Shown in pieces: positions 17,615 to 24,748 of a DNA stretch of 44,736 nucleotides (its first letter is position 1; each line of letters begins with the position of its first letter). The position numbers were made by a program, and so were the translations under genes. The notes beneath the pieces were generated by a model. It made no database searches. It saw only the letters and a program-made list of their open reading frames with translations, and was not told the DNA's origin. Location: positions 1 to 44,736 of the IMG/VR virus record IMGVR_UViG_3300031537_000002, one strand, 5' to 3'. Source of the stretch: a virus.

Positions 17615-19033
17615 TTATTTTTCATTTTCATTATCAGAGACTTCCTCATCTTCACTATCATCTATATTATCATCCATCATTCCTTCTTTCATCCTGTCCA
17701 TATTCTCTTGCTTTTCTTTTTCAACTAGCTTCTTTTCTTCTGACGGGTTAATCTCAGGCAGTTTGTTTCTCAGTGTACTCATACTGATTACTCCAAGGTC
17801 CATAAGAGGTATCCAAATATCAGCTATCATTTTGAGATTGGCTAATGATATTAATGGTAGTTTTACCTGAAAATCGCCTCTGATGCTGTTATCCTCAAAC
17901 CCATTGTCTATAGCAAGTACCATTGATTTCCTAACAACCTCTTTGATTCCCTCTTCCCATAACAATCGTCTTTTCTTTGTTGTTGCATTCACAACCTCTA
18001 ATAAGTTTTCAGCGGTCGCGCGGTTACTCATCAGCTCAGGCCACCCAAGCCAGTGTATCGGGATACCTGTGGTAGCTGCTATATTTTTTAATGCCAGTTC
18101 CATTTCACCTTTTAGCGCTTCAAGCGCGCCAGTGCCGGGACCAACTAAGCTAAAATCAGCAGTCCCAGCGTATCCTTGCCCTATTTCCCACTCACCTGAA
18201 ACTATAGAATTATTAATTGAATTGGCCCCTTCTTGGTTTTCAGTTTTAAAAAAAGGTGTAAGCTTTGCAAATAGATGATTATTCTTCCTAAGGTCATATT
18301 TCGCTCTTGAAAAGTTTTCCATATCTGTTAGAACACAATGCATATCGGTGCTAGTGTGATCAATGTCATAATCGGTCCCGCCAAGCCTCACATAAACAGC
18401 CGCGTCAGTTCTTATATATCTTTCCTGTTCTTCATCTTTCCGTTTATATACAATGCTTTTGATATCATCTGTATCTAACCCATTACATATTACCTTGTAT
18501 TGATTTGTATACCACGAGAAGCTCCTCGCTTTCATTATCTCGTTTTTTACATCTTTTTCAAGGCAAATCAAATTCTTACCCTCTAGCTCCCCTATCTCTA
18601 ACATCTTAATCAGCCGTGACCCATTAAGCTTATTATATTCAAGAAATTTGCCTATATACTTTTGGGTAGTTTTCTTTTCAGCAAATATACTAAGACCCTC
18701 ACCGCCTGTGAATGCAACCTTAGTTTGAACAACACCGCGCAAAATCTCAGACCCGTAATCAATATCTCCAGAGTAAGCATCATAGCAAAACTTAACCTGC
18801 TCATGATATTTCCTATAATTATTCTTATCCACAACCTCGTTAACAGTTTGAGTATTTGTAATATAAGTAGTGGTTACGTCTCTTTCAGCCTCAGTCATTG
18901 CGTGAATTTTTTTCTTCAGCCTATTTTTCTCAGGAATATTTCTGATAGAATCAATAAATCCTTTTTGATTATTCATAGCTTGTAATCTCATGCTATATAT
19001 TTTTTTTGCTTTGTTAATTTCTTTAATATCCAT
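17615..19033 (-). CDS. Portal protein
   Basis: 472 aa directly after terL and a 32-aa gene. The central part (YGSEILRGVVQTKVAF, TTGIPIHWLGWPELMSNRATAE, then KKRRLLWEEGI) fits the portal fold with its long crown/stem helix, and the C-terminus is highly acidic (DDNIDDSEDEE). Forms the dodecameric DNA-entry ring. Confidence 0.82.
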   Translation of the reverse strand: MDIKEINKAKKIYSMRLQAMNNQKGFIDSIRNIPEKNRLKKKIHAMTEAERDVTTTYITNTQTVNEVVDKNNYRKYHEQVKFCYDAYSGDIDYGSEILRGVVQTKVAFTGGEGLSIFAEKKTTQKYIGKFLEYNKLNGSRLIKMLEIGELEGKNLICLEKDVKNEIMKARSFSWYTNQYKVICNGLDTDDIKSIVYKRKDEEQERYIRTDAAVYVRLGGTDYDIDHTSTDMHCVLTDMENFSRAKYDLRKNNHLFAKLTPFFKTENQEGANSINNSIVSGEWEIGQGYAGTADFSLVGPGTGALEALKGEMELALKNIAATTGIPIHWLGWPELMSNRATAENLLEVVNATTKKRRLLWEEGIKEVVRKSMVLAIDNGFEDNSIRGDFQVKLPLISLANLKMIADIWIPLMDLGVISMSTLRNKLPEINPSEEKKLVEKEKQENMDRMKEGMMDDNIDDSEDEEVSDNENEK

Positions 19034-19131
19034 TAAAATAACCTCACAGAAATAGATTTTATACCGCCACCGTAATTAGTATTACTATTATAACTAATTC
19101 CCTGTGTTTTTTGATAATAAAATTTAAACAT
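19033..19131 (-). CDS. 32-aa protein between terL and portal
   Basis: Begins MFKFYYQKTQGISY and ends SISVRLF. AAGGA lies about 8 bases upstream. Its ATG overlaps the terL stop (TGATG) and its TAA overlaps the portal ATG (TAATG), so it is tightly coupled on both sides. Gly/Asn/Tyr-rich, no family recognised; it may mainly serve coupling. Confidence 0.6.
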   Translation of the reverse strand: MFKFYYQKTQGISYNSNTNYGGGIKSISVRLF

Positions 19132-20417
19132 CACATCATCCTTTTAAAAAATACTGGCTTATCACTACATGAGCTATTATAAAAACATAACAATAAAGCG
19201 TCTGCAAAATCAGGGCTTTTAAACCCTCTTTTCTTGTAATCAGCTTTACTTTCAACACATCGTTTTTGCCTGATGTCCATCTTCCATTCCCTACTAGAAA
19301 GCTCTGTTTTCAACCGTGAAATATCAGGAATTGAAACAATATCAATCATTTCCTTAAACTCAAACCACATTTCACTTATAACATTATTATACTTATCCTG
19401 ATTTTTTGGGCTTCCACCAAAGTTGATTCCAACCGCATTATATCCAAATTTCTTAAGATAATCAGTAACACCCCCACCGACCCCCGTATCATCAATAAGT
19501 ATAAGGTCCTTGGCGTTACCAACAAAATCAATTAACAGGTCAGCAGTGTCAGTTACACTTTTGTGATGATACTCTCTGTAATCAATTACCTTAAGTCCTT
19601 TTCTCTTGAAAAACACTATACTATCATTACCAAATCTAGCAATATCAGCTCCTACAACAATACCTCCGTCTGATTCTATATCCCGATTAACAGCTTGCAT
19701 TACTTTGCTATAAGGGATAATACATTGGTCCCCGAACTGTACAGGTTCGCCAAGCCATACGTGAGGGTAGTCCTCGTTGATACCATCTTCATATTGTTTT
19801 TTACTTCTTAATGCCTGGTCTAACAACTCGGCAGTAACATATTCATTATCATAATAATTAGAATTTATATTTATTTTCTTATCATCCGGGATAGCGTTAT
19901 TGAACACAAACACCGGATCATCATGAAGTAGTCTATTATAAGAAAACCATACTTCGGACCCTTTTCGCCTTATAGTGGGGTCAAGTATATTAAGACTGCT
20001 AGTACTAACCGTCTGAGCCTCTTCAACCCAGCAAATGTCAATATCATCAATTGACTTAATTGTTTGCTTTTTATCTTGCTGCCAAAGACCTTTGAAAATG
20101 AACTCACTTCCATTTTTTCTATGAAAAATAGAATTATCAGTAACAACATAATCACTATACTGTAATTCTTCTATCAATCTTTTCAAAAGAGCATGTACAG
20201 AGTCTTTAATGCTGTTTTGTATTTCTCTTGTACACAGTATCTTTTTTTTTGTCTTATTTGACCTATACAATAATATCTTAGCAAAAGACTCACTCTTGCC
20301 GGACCCACGTCCACCGCTTGCAAACTTATATCTTTTATCTTCCCAAAGAGGCAATAACTTTTTTGGTATCCTAGTACGGTTTTCAATAATCAATAATTTT
20401 AAAAGCTCAATATCATT
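19131..20417 (-). CDS. terL: Terminase large subunit
   Basis: 428 aa from the ATG at 20417 (MNDIELLK). ASGGRGSGKSES is Walker A and IDICWVEEAQ is Walker B with its catalytic Glu. The C-terminal nuclease has GADIARFGNDS and LILIDDTGVGGGV (metal-binding Asp residues) and a late PDFADALLL motif. It resembles the SPP1-type Terminase_3/6 group. The frame is open further upstream (to 20498), but that part is U-rich and neither start has a clear ribosome site. Confidence 0.93.
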   Translation of the reverse strand, partial: NDIELLKLLIIENRTRIPKKLLPLWEDKRYKFASGGRGSGKSESFAKILLYRSNKTKKKILCTREIQNSIKDSVHALLKRLIEELQYSDYVVTDNSIFHRKNGSEFIFKGLWQQDKKQTIKSIDDIDICWVEEAQTVSTSSLNILDPTIRRKGSEVWFSYNRLLHDDPVFVFNNAIPDDKKININSNYYDNEYVTAELLDQALRSKKQYEDGINEDYPHVWLGEPVQFGDQCIIPYSKVMQAVNRDIESDGGIVVGADIARFGNDSIVFFKRKGLKVIDYREYHHKSVTDTADLLIDFVGNAKDLILIDDTGVGGGVTDYLKKFGYNAVGINFGGSPKNQDKYNNVISEMWFEFKEMIDIVSIPDISRLKTELSSREWKMDIRQKRCVESKADYKKRGFKSPDFADALLLCFYNSSCSDKPVFFKRMM

Positions 20418-20517
20418 CATAAACAAAAAAAATAAAACATATAAAATATTTTTAAAATACATAATAAAACGTATAAAACTGATAACGAAATAAAACAAAT
20501 AAACAATATTTCATACT

Positions 20518-20970
20518 TCACCTGTCTCTCTCCCTAAGCTCTAACAATTTGTCTATCTCTTCTTTGACCTGGTCACTATTAAGTCTTTGTTCTATACCGC
20601 CTGAGTGTTCTATTTCTTGCTTATCAGAATAACCATAGTTTTTCATAACAAATATAACAGGTCCGTTATTAACATCATCATTTATAGCTGCGCTTTCTAT
20701 CTCAGCAAGTATATAATCTCTCGCTCTTTTTATAATGTCGAAATACTCTTGATTCTTTTCGTAGTTATATACCGTTTGCCTATCTACACCTATAGCATAA
20801 GCTAGTCCGGCAATAGTAGGAACTTTCGGGCTTATAACATCAAGTATACCATCTTTTGTTATAATTGTTTTTTTATTTAACTTACATTCATCAAAGTAAT
20901 TATCAATTGCATTTTCTAAATCTTCTCGTGTATTATATTTCATCGGCCTTCCTCCTGGGTGCTTAGCCAT
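20518..20970 (-). CDS. terS: Terminase small subunit
   Basis: 150 aa from the ATG at 20968-20970 (MAKHPGGRPMKY). The N-terminal PGGRP followed by a helix-turn-helix (VPTIAGLAYAIGVDRQTVYNYE) is typical of DNA-recognising small terminases, and the C-terminal helices serve oligomerisation. It is the first large gene after the late promoter and overlaps a 21-codon leader ORF. Confidence 0.85.
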   Translation of the reverse strand: MAKHPGGRPMKYNTREDLENAIDNYFDECKLNKKTIITKDGILDVISPKVPTIAGLAYAIGVDRQTVYNYEKNQEYFDIIKRARDYILAEIESAAINDDVNNGPVIFVMKNYGYSDKQEIEHSGGIEQRLNSDQVKEEIDKLLELRERDR

Positions 20971-21028
20971 AAAAGTGACCATCAAATCCAGTCAAGTCAA
21001 CAATCACAATAAATCTTTTTATAATCAT
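20963..21028 (-). CDS. 21-aa leader peptide ahead of terS
   Basis: Begins at an ATG behind AAAGGA and ends in a TAA lying inside the second and third codons of terS (ATGGCTAAG). It is the first frame of the late transcript. The overlap suggests that translating it delivers ribosomes to the terS start, which itself lacks a clear site. Confidence 0.5.
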   Translation of the reverse strand: MIIKRFIVIVDLTGFDGHFYG

Positions 21029-21050
21029 ATTATATCCTTTGTTTTTTCAT

Positions 21051-21079
21051 ATTTTAGAATAAGTTTTAATATAAGTCAA
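21051..21079 (-). promoter_or_regulatory. Late-operon sigma-70 promoter
   Basis: TTGACT (21074-21079), 17-base spacer, TAAAAT (21051-21056), reading into the leader peptide and terS. It lies directly after an intrinsic terminator, so the late operon is transcriptionally separated from the accessory region upstream. Confidence 0.75.
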
Positions 21080-21149
21080 GAAAAAAAACCAGGTTTTTAC
21101 ACCTGGTTTAAAATTAAAAGGAGCTTTGAAAGGATAATACTTTTTAGTA
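21079..21149 (-). ncRNA. Candidate ~70-nt small RNA with anti-Shine-Dalgarno seed
   Basis: A short unit with its own promoter (21156-21184) and intrinsic terminator. From the predicted start it has a small hairpin (ATACT-AAAA-AGTAT), then an unpaired stretch with ATCCTTTC and AAAGCTCCTTTTAATT, then a perfect 7-bp GC-rich terminator (AACCAGG/CCTGGTT, about 21082-21109) and eight T. The centre is complementary to the RBS motif TTAAAAGGAGCTTT shared by many genes here: 13 bases at the gene starting at 22089, 12 at 22777, 11 at 22966 and 25955. The layout matches seed-type regulatory RNAs; function is inferred. Confidence 0.6.
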
Positions 21150-21155
21150 TGCTTT

Positions 21156-21184
21156 ATAGTATTATTTTAAAGTTTATATGTCAA
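21156..21184 (-). promoter_or_regulatory. Promoter of the candidate anti-SD RNA
   Basis: TTGACA (21179-21184), 17-base spacer, TACTAT (21156-21161). Start predicted near 21149, about 40 bases before the terminator hairpin. Confidence 0.7.
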
Positions 21185-21187
21185 GAA

Positions 21188-21247
21188 TTATTTTTTTAAT
21201 TTTTCAATAAGTTGTTGTTTAAACTCTTCTATCTTTTTGTCTATCAT
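21188..21247 (-). CDS. Possible 19-aa peptide
   Basis: Frame MIDKKIEEFKQQLIEKLKK, a short charged helix. It has no Shine-Dalgarno site, but a GNRA-type hairpin identical to that before the 23622 gene lies just upstream. Low certainty; may be chance. Confidence 0.25.
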   Translation of the reverse strand: MIDKKIEEFKQQLIEKLKK

Positions 21248-21252
21248 TTTAT

Positions 21253-21278
21253 TTATTATTCTTTTACAAGAATACCTT
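21253..21278 (-). repeat. Direct repeat with GUAA-loop hairpin, copy 1
   Basis: On the minus strand, TATTCTT pairs with AAGAATA around a GTAA tetraloop (21257-21274), inside about 30 bases identical to 23642-23667. Copy 2 sits in the leader of the 61-aa gene right after a TATAAT box, so this is probably a shared 5'-UTR hairpin. Confidence 0.55.
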
Positions 21279-21366
21279 ATATAAATATACGACTTTATTT
21301 ACTAAAATAAACATTTATTTATAAATTATTAAATTTTTCCATTTCTTATCTATAATATTTTCCACT

Positions 21367-22089
21367 TTATACCTCAACCCTTTTCCCTATTTTGTTTAAC
21401 CATTCTCCATAAGTAACAGGAACTCTACAATTTTTATATAAATCATTATTTACTTTATCCTGTTCTTTTAATAATTCAGAAAATTGAATATTTTCTTTAT
21501 TTGGTATCCAATCACCACAGGTTTCTTTTTTTAAACAATCGGCTGTAAAATATGTAGAATTCATTGCAATATTTATAACATCTTTAAAAGCATTTTCATT
21601 ATATAATCCATATTTTGGCTCTTTTTCTTCTGGTTTCTTTTCAAATCTTAGTAATTGTTCGTATGTTAACCGTCTTGTGTTTTCTTTATTAGGGAAATTC
21701 CATGGGCCACAAATATCATTATATTGTATACAGCGTATCAAATCACCTTCTTTAGCGCGTATTTCTAATGTACCTATTCTAAAATCGTTATTAAAATCCT
21801 TTTCAATTCCATGACTGAAACAAATTTCTTGGGATTTTCTTGATTGTTCTTCACTTTCAATCTCTACATAAAACGGAGCGAGTTCTTTTAAATCTGTGAT
21901 TTTTTTACATAACATATAATTAGCGTGATAATATGGATAATTTGGTAATTTAGACTCATTATTAATTACTATTATATAATCATCTATTTTTTTTATTTCT
22001 AATATACCTTTACTTGCATGCATTACAAAATCACCTACTTGAACATCGTGTTTTTTAATCCATTTTTTTTGTTGTTTTTTATATCCCAT
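21367..22089 (-). CDS. Hypothetical accessory protein, paralogue A
   Basis: 240 aa. The N-terminus MGYKKQQKKWIKKHDVQVGD and upstream AAAAGGAGC are the same as in the gene ending at 22223, and the middle (DLKELAPFYVEIES, FSHGIEKD, RRLTYEQLLRFEK) is also shared, so the two are tandem duplicates. The VQVGDFV segment near the N-terminus suggests a small SH3-like/KOW-type beta domain. No family recognised. The C-terminal ~85 residues are unique to this copy. Confidence 0.65.
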   Translation of the reverse strand: MGYKKQQKKWIKKHDVQVGDFVMHASKGILEIKKIDDYIIVINNESKLPNYPYYHANYMLCKKITDLKELAPFYVEIESEEQSRKSQEICFSHGIEKDFNNDFRIGTLEIRAKEGDLIRCIQYNDICGPWNFPNKENTRRLTYEQLLRFEKKPEEKEPKYGLYNENAFKDVINIAMNSTYFTADCLKKETCGDWIPNKENIQFSELLKEQDKVNNDLYKNCRVPVTYGEWLNKIGKRVEV

Positions 22090-22119
22090 TATTTAGCTCC
22101 TTTTAATAAGTAAAATAAT

Positions 22120-22203
22120 TCATAGTATTGAAATAGCAACAAATATAAAACTTAATACTATTACAACTATCATGCCTAAAAAAAATATTCCAAATTCGTC
22201 CAT
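22120..22203 (-). CDS. 27-aa membrane peptide
   Basis: Frame MDEFGIFFLGMIVVIV... is almost entirely one hydrophobic segment. It lies between the duplicated genes with only a weak ribosome site. Could be a real small membrane protein; no family. Confidence 0.35.
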   Translation of the reverse strand: MDEFGIFFLGMIVVIVLSFIFVAISIL

Positions 22204-22222
22204 TTTTAAAACTCATTTTAAA

Positions 22223-22777
22223 TTATTTATTTTTTTTTAATTTTTCACATCTATTTATAATTTCTAATGCAACCTGATTGATTGTTTGAATATCTCGCTG
22301 TAATTGCCCATATACATTTTTTTCAAATCTTAATATTTGATCGTAGGTTAGCTGCCTTGATTCTTCTCTTTCCTGGAAATTATAATATGGGCCACTAAAC
22401 TGTAAACAATATATCTTACAATTTCTATTTCTTATAAAAAGTGTTCCTGATTGAAATTCATCTTTTTCAATTCCATGACTAAAACATATTTCCTGTGCTA
22501 TCATTGATTGTTTTTCACTTTCAATCTCTACATAAAACGGTGCAATTTCTTTTAAGTCTGTGATTTTTTTAATTTCTTTTCTTGAATAACCAAATCCGTT
22601 TCCAAGTATAATAAGCATATTTGTTTTGTCAAAACTTGTAACATTAAATATTTTACCAATAGAATTTTTCTGGTCTTCTATCAAATCATCTTCTGACTGT
22701 TTAATAACCTTAACAAAATCACCTACTTGAACATCGTGTTTTTTAATCCATTTTTTTTGTTGTTTTTTATATCCCAT
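22223..22777 (-). CDS. Hypothetical accessory protein, paralogue B, with capsid-derived C-terminus
   Basis: 184 aa. Residues ~1-155 are the paralogue of the 21367-22089 protein, with identical first ~20 residues and RBS. Right after the shared LRFEK motif the sequence switches to VYGQLQRDIQTINQVALEII, which matches the interior of the major capsid protein (GQLQRDIQTINQAAFNLTNR). DNA at 22247-22311 aligns without gaps to capsid gene DNA at 14481-14545 and is clearly similar by eye. The original C-terminus has therefore been replaced by a piece of the capsid gene. Function unknown. Confidence 0.7.
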   Translation of the reverse strand: MGYKKQQKKWIKKHDVQVGDFVKVIKQSEDDLIEDQKNSIGKIFNVTSFDKTNMLIILGNGFGYSRKEIKKITDLKEIAPFYVEIESEKQSMIAQEICFSHGIEKDEFQSGTLFIRNRNCKIYCLQFSGPYYNFQEREESRQLTYDQILRFEKNVYGQLQRDIQTINQVALEIINRCEKLKKNK

Positions 22778-22822
22778 TATTTAGCTCCTTTTAAATATAC
22801 TTAATTTTTAAATTATTTATAA

Positions 22823-22966
22823 TCATCTATTACTTATCATTATGTTATTAGCCCATAAAATAACAAATAGTATAATCAATAATTTCCAATCATACCACTT
22901 TATTATTAACGCTATTCCTATAATATTTAATATTGTTTCAAAAATTATGGTTATTATTTTTCTCAT
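22823..22966 (-). CDS. 47-aa two-helix membrane protein
   Basis: Start set at the ATG at 22964-22966 because AAAGGAGC precedes it. Reads MRKIITIIFETILNIIG... with two hydrophobic stretches and a short WYDW link, ending in a polar tail. No family recognised. It is the first gene after the RNA cluster. Confidence 0.55.
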   Translation of the reverse strand: MRKIITIIFETILNIIGIALIIKWYDWKLLIILFVILWANNIMISNR

Positions 22967-22996
22967 TTTTAAAGCTCCTTTAAAATAATAAAATAA

Positions 22997-23064
22997 ATAG
23001 TTGCTATAAGACATCTTTAACTATCTGCAAGTGATGCCCTCACAGTTTCTAGTATAGCAACTAT
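22997..23064 (-). ncRNA. Structured RNA element 1 of the GTTGCTAT family (68 nt)
   Basis: The ends form a perfect 12-bp helix (ATAGTTGCTATA / TATAGCAACTAT). Inside are a hairpin built on GTGA-GGGCA-TCAC and a T-arm-like hairpin AGATA-8-base loop-TGTCT, giving a three-way junction like a tRNA without D arm. It directly follows the duplicated 58-base element. Function unknown. Confidence 0.6.
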
Positions 23065-23070
23065 AAATAA

Positions 23071-23128
23071 AGGCATAGATACAACTGACAGCCTAACTGA
23101 ATTCTTGCATCCTAAAGTTAATACGCCT
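23071..23128 (-). repeat. Duplicated 58-base structured element, copy 1
   Basis: Near-identical to 23734-23791 with only two visible base changes over 58 bases. Ends pair (AGGCGTA/TATGCCT with one G-U), and TTAACT can pair with AGTTAG inside. It lies in the RNA cluster between elements 2 and 1. Conservation in a non-coding tract suggests a functional RNA. Confidence 0.5.
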
Positions 23129-23148
23129 TTTTAAAAATATTATAAAAA

Positions 23149-23262
23149 ATAGTTGCTATGGTAAGCCTAATGTTCCCTTCACACGGCGAAGCCGTACTTA
23201 TCCTGTGTCCAAGATTTTCCCTCACCACTTCATGTCATTGACATTTGTCAAATAGCAACTAT
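23149..23262 (-). ncRNA. Structured RNA element 2 of the GTTGCTAT family (114 nt)
   Basis: Closed by an 11-bp helix (ATAGTTGCTAT/ATAGCAACTAT) and containing a stable ACGGC-TTC-GCCGT hairpin and a GG(A)TAAG/CTTACC pairing next to the closing helix. The 3' arm is followed by six T, so its end may act as a terminator. It is six bases downstream of element 3, in tandem. Confidence 0.55.
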
Positions 23263-23268
23263 TATATT

Positions 23269-23389
23269 TAGTTGCTATGGTAAGGCTTGATACTTACACG
23301 ATACTTACTCTGATGCCAGAACCCTACCTCATCGATCATTAGAGTGTTCTCTGGTTTGGCGTCTACCTATTCCTGCCACATAGCAACTA
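23269..23389 (-). ncRNA. Structured RNA element 3 of the GTTGCTAT family, tRNA-Leu-like (121 nt)
   Basis: Closed by TAGTTGCTATG/CATAGCAACTA (11 bp). The 5' part, TGGCAGGAATAGGTAGACGC, closely resembles a bacterial tRNA-Leu D arm. The 3' part, GTAAG-TATCAAGC-CTTAC, resembles a T arm with one extra loop base. The middle is longer than any tRNA, and the closing helix exceeds 7 bp, so it is not a normal tRNA. Confidence 0.6.
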
Positions 23390-23436
23390 TTTTAAAAAAT
23401 CAGCAACTCAAACAATATTCTTAATTTGCTATATTG

Positions 23437-23622
23437 TTATTCTTTGTCGCTTGTATAATTTAACTTTTCTTTTAGAATTTTAATTTCAGATTTAATTCTT
23501 TTTTTATCATGATCTGTTAACTGGACTGTTCCGGATTTTGTAGACTTTTTGTTTAACACTAACTGGCTTTCAAGCCTGTTTAATGCGTTCGTTCTTCTTC
23601 TCTGTAATTTAATATTATTCAT
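23437..23622 (-). CDS. Small basic protein (61 aa)
   Basis: Lys/Arg-rich helical protein (KLQRRRTNALNRLES at the start). TTTGGAG precedes the ATG, and the leader carries the GUAA hairpin (23646-23663) just after a TATAAT box near 23675. No family recognised; nucleic-acid binding is plausible from charge. Confidence 0.55.
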   Translation of the reverse strand: MNNIKLQRRRTNALNRLESQLVLNKKSTKSGTVQLTDHDKKRIKSEIKILKEKLNYTSDKE

Positions 23623-23641
23623 AATTACTCCAAAGTTTTAT

Positions 23642-23667
23642 TTATTATTCTTTTACAAGAATACCTT
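23642..23667 (-). repeat. Direct repeat with GUAA-loop hairpin, copy 2
   Basis: Same ~30-base sequence as 21253-21278, here at the predicted 5' end of the mRNA for the 61-aa protein. Probably an mRNA-leader hairpin. Confidence 0.55.
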
Positions 23668-23733
23668 TACTATTATATTTTATTTTTAACTTTTTTAATT
23701 GTTTTTTATTTAATTTTACTTTATATAAATAAA

Positions 23734-23791
23734 AGGCATAGATACAACTGACATCCTAACTGAATTCTTGCATTCTAAAGTTAATACGCCT
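23734..23791 (-). repeat. Duplicated 58-base structured element, copy 2
   Basis: Second copy of the element at 23071-23128. It is transcribed from the strong promoter at 23818-23845, about 20 bases after the predicted start, so it is near the 5' end of that RNA. Confidence 0.5.
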
Positions 23792-23817
23792 TTTTAAAAA
23801 TATTAACAACTATATAA

Positions 23818-23845
23818 ATTATAATAAATAAATTTATTTTGTCAA
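23818..23845 (-). promoter_or_regulatory. Strong sigma-70 promoter
   Basis: TTGACA (23840-23845), 16-base spacer, TATAAT (23818-23823), then TTATATAGTTGTTA. The -10 region and start closely match the promoter before the plus-strand RNA at 37731, including ATTTATTTATTATAATTTAT. It overlaps the end of the HNH-like gene. Confidence 0.75.
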
Positions 23846-23852
23846 TAGTTTT

Positions 23853-24701
23853 TTATAAAAATTTCCATTCATATCCCTTATATCGTTTTATATAACCATT
23901 ACAAGCTTTATTAATATTACTCTGACGAAATTCTTTTAATGTTCTACTGGCTTCAGCTCCAGATTTCCATATTTTTATTATTTTACCATCTTTTATTTGC
24001 GCTATATTTTTAGATTTTTTTTCAACATTATATTTTTTTGCAAGGTCATTCCTGAAAATTAGTTTTAAATTTTCAAGTTTATATGGCTTTGTAGTATCTT
24101 TTCTTGAAACACAAATATTATAAGCAGATTTTTTATTATTTTCTAAAAAAATATTATAATAACTTTTAAAATCATTACTTTCAATCCATTTTTTAAATTC
24201 ATCAAAATTAAAATTTAAATTAATTCCAAATTTTTTTAAATTTATATTTTTCATATCTATATATCTACGTCTAATAAGATTATTATATTTTAAAGATATT
24301 TTTTTATTTGCATTTTTTCTGCATGAACTACACTGATATGTAGTATTTAATTTCTGTCTACATTTAGATTTATAAAATTTTAAATAAAATTTAATTTTTT
24401 TACACACAGGACATTTTTTAAAAAAATGAATATTATAATTTATTTGTTTTTTATTTATTTGTTTCCGATAAAAATTTATAAAATATTTAACTTTTTCTAA
24501 TTCTTTATTAGCCCAAAAAGTATTTAATTTTTTATAATTAACTAATATTTGTTTTTCTTTTATGATATATAATGTTTTTTTGTTTAATATTTTTATATAA
24601 AAACTACAATCACTACACTGAAATAAATATTCTTTTGGATTATTAAATAAAAATCTTTTTAATTGTTTTTCACATATAGGGCATTTCATAAAACGCTCCA
24701 T
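23853..24701 (-). CDS. HNH/NUMOD-type homing-endonuclease-like protein
   Basis: 282 aa, very Lys/Asn-rich. Two Cys-pair zinc ribbons (CPICEK/CSDC near residues 8-32 and CPVCKK/CSSC near 96-125) precede a degenerate phage HNH pattern (CVSRKDTTKPYKLENLKLI). The C-terminal IKIWKSGAEASRTL and later YEWKFL match NUMOD1-type DNA-binding modules. No intron was seen, so it looks free-standing. The catalytic His is not clear, so nuclease activity is uncertain. Confidence 0.6.
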   Translation of the reverse strand: MERFMKCPICEKQLKRFLFNNPKEYLFQCSDCSFYIKILNKKTLYIIKEKQILVNYKKLNTFWANKELEKVKYFINFYRKQINKKQINYNIHFFKKCPVCKKIKFYLKFYKSKCRQKLNTTYQCSSCRKNANKKISLKYNNLIRRRYIDMKNINLKKFGINLNFNFDEFKKWIESNDFKSYYNIFLENNKKSAYNICVSRKDTTKPYKLENLKLIFRNDLAKKYNVEKKSKNIAQIKDGKIIKIWKSGAEASRTLKEFRQSNINKACNGYIKRYKGYEWKFL

Positions 24702-24748
24702 TTTTTAAAATATTTTAACAAAACGTAAATTTTACCAAATTGATAATT

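Noticed and set aside
19131-20498. Longer terL starting at 20498
   Set aside because: The extra 27 residues are a U-rich, hydrophobic stretch without ribosome site, not expected on terminase.
23071-23128. 58-base element as a plus-strand terminator (GGC...GCC then TTTTT)
   Set aside because: No plus-strand genes lead into it; flanking genes and promoter are on the minus strand. The T run is only weak evidence.
22997-23389. Integron attC sites or small inverted-repeat transposons (terminal repeats GTTGCTAT...ATAGCAAC)
   Set aside because: attC sites begin with RYYYAAC and end with GTTRRRY, the reverse arrangement, and no integrase is present. Interiors differ and no target duplications are seen; compensating helix changes and own promoters favour RNAs.
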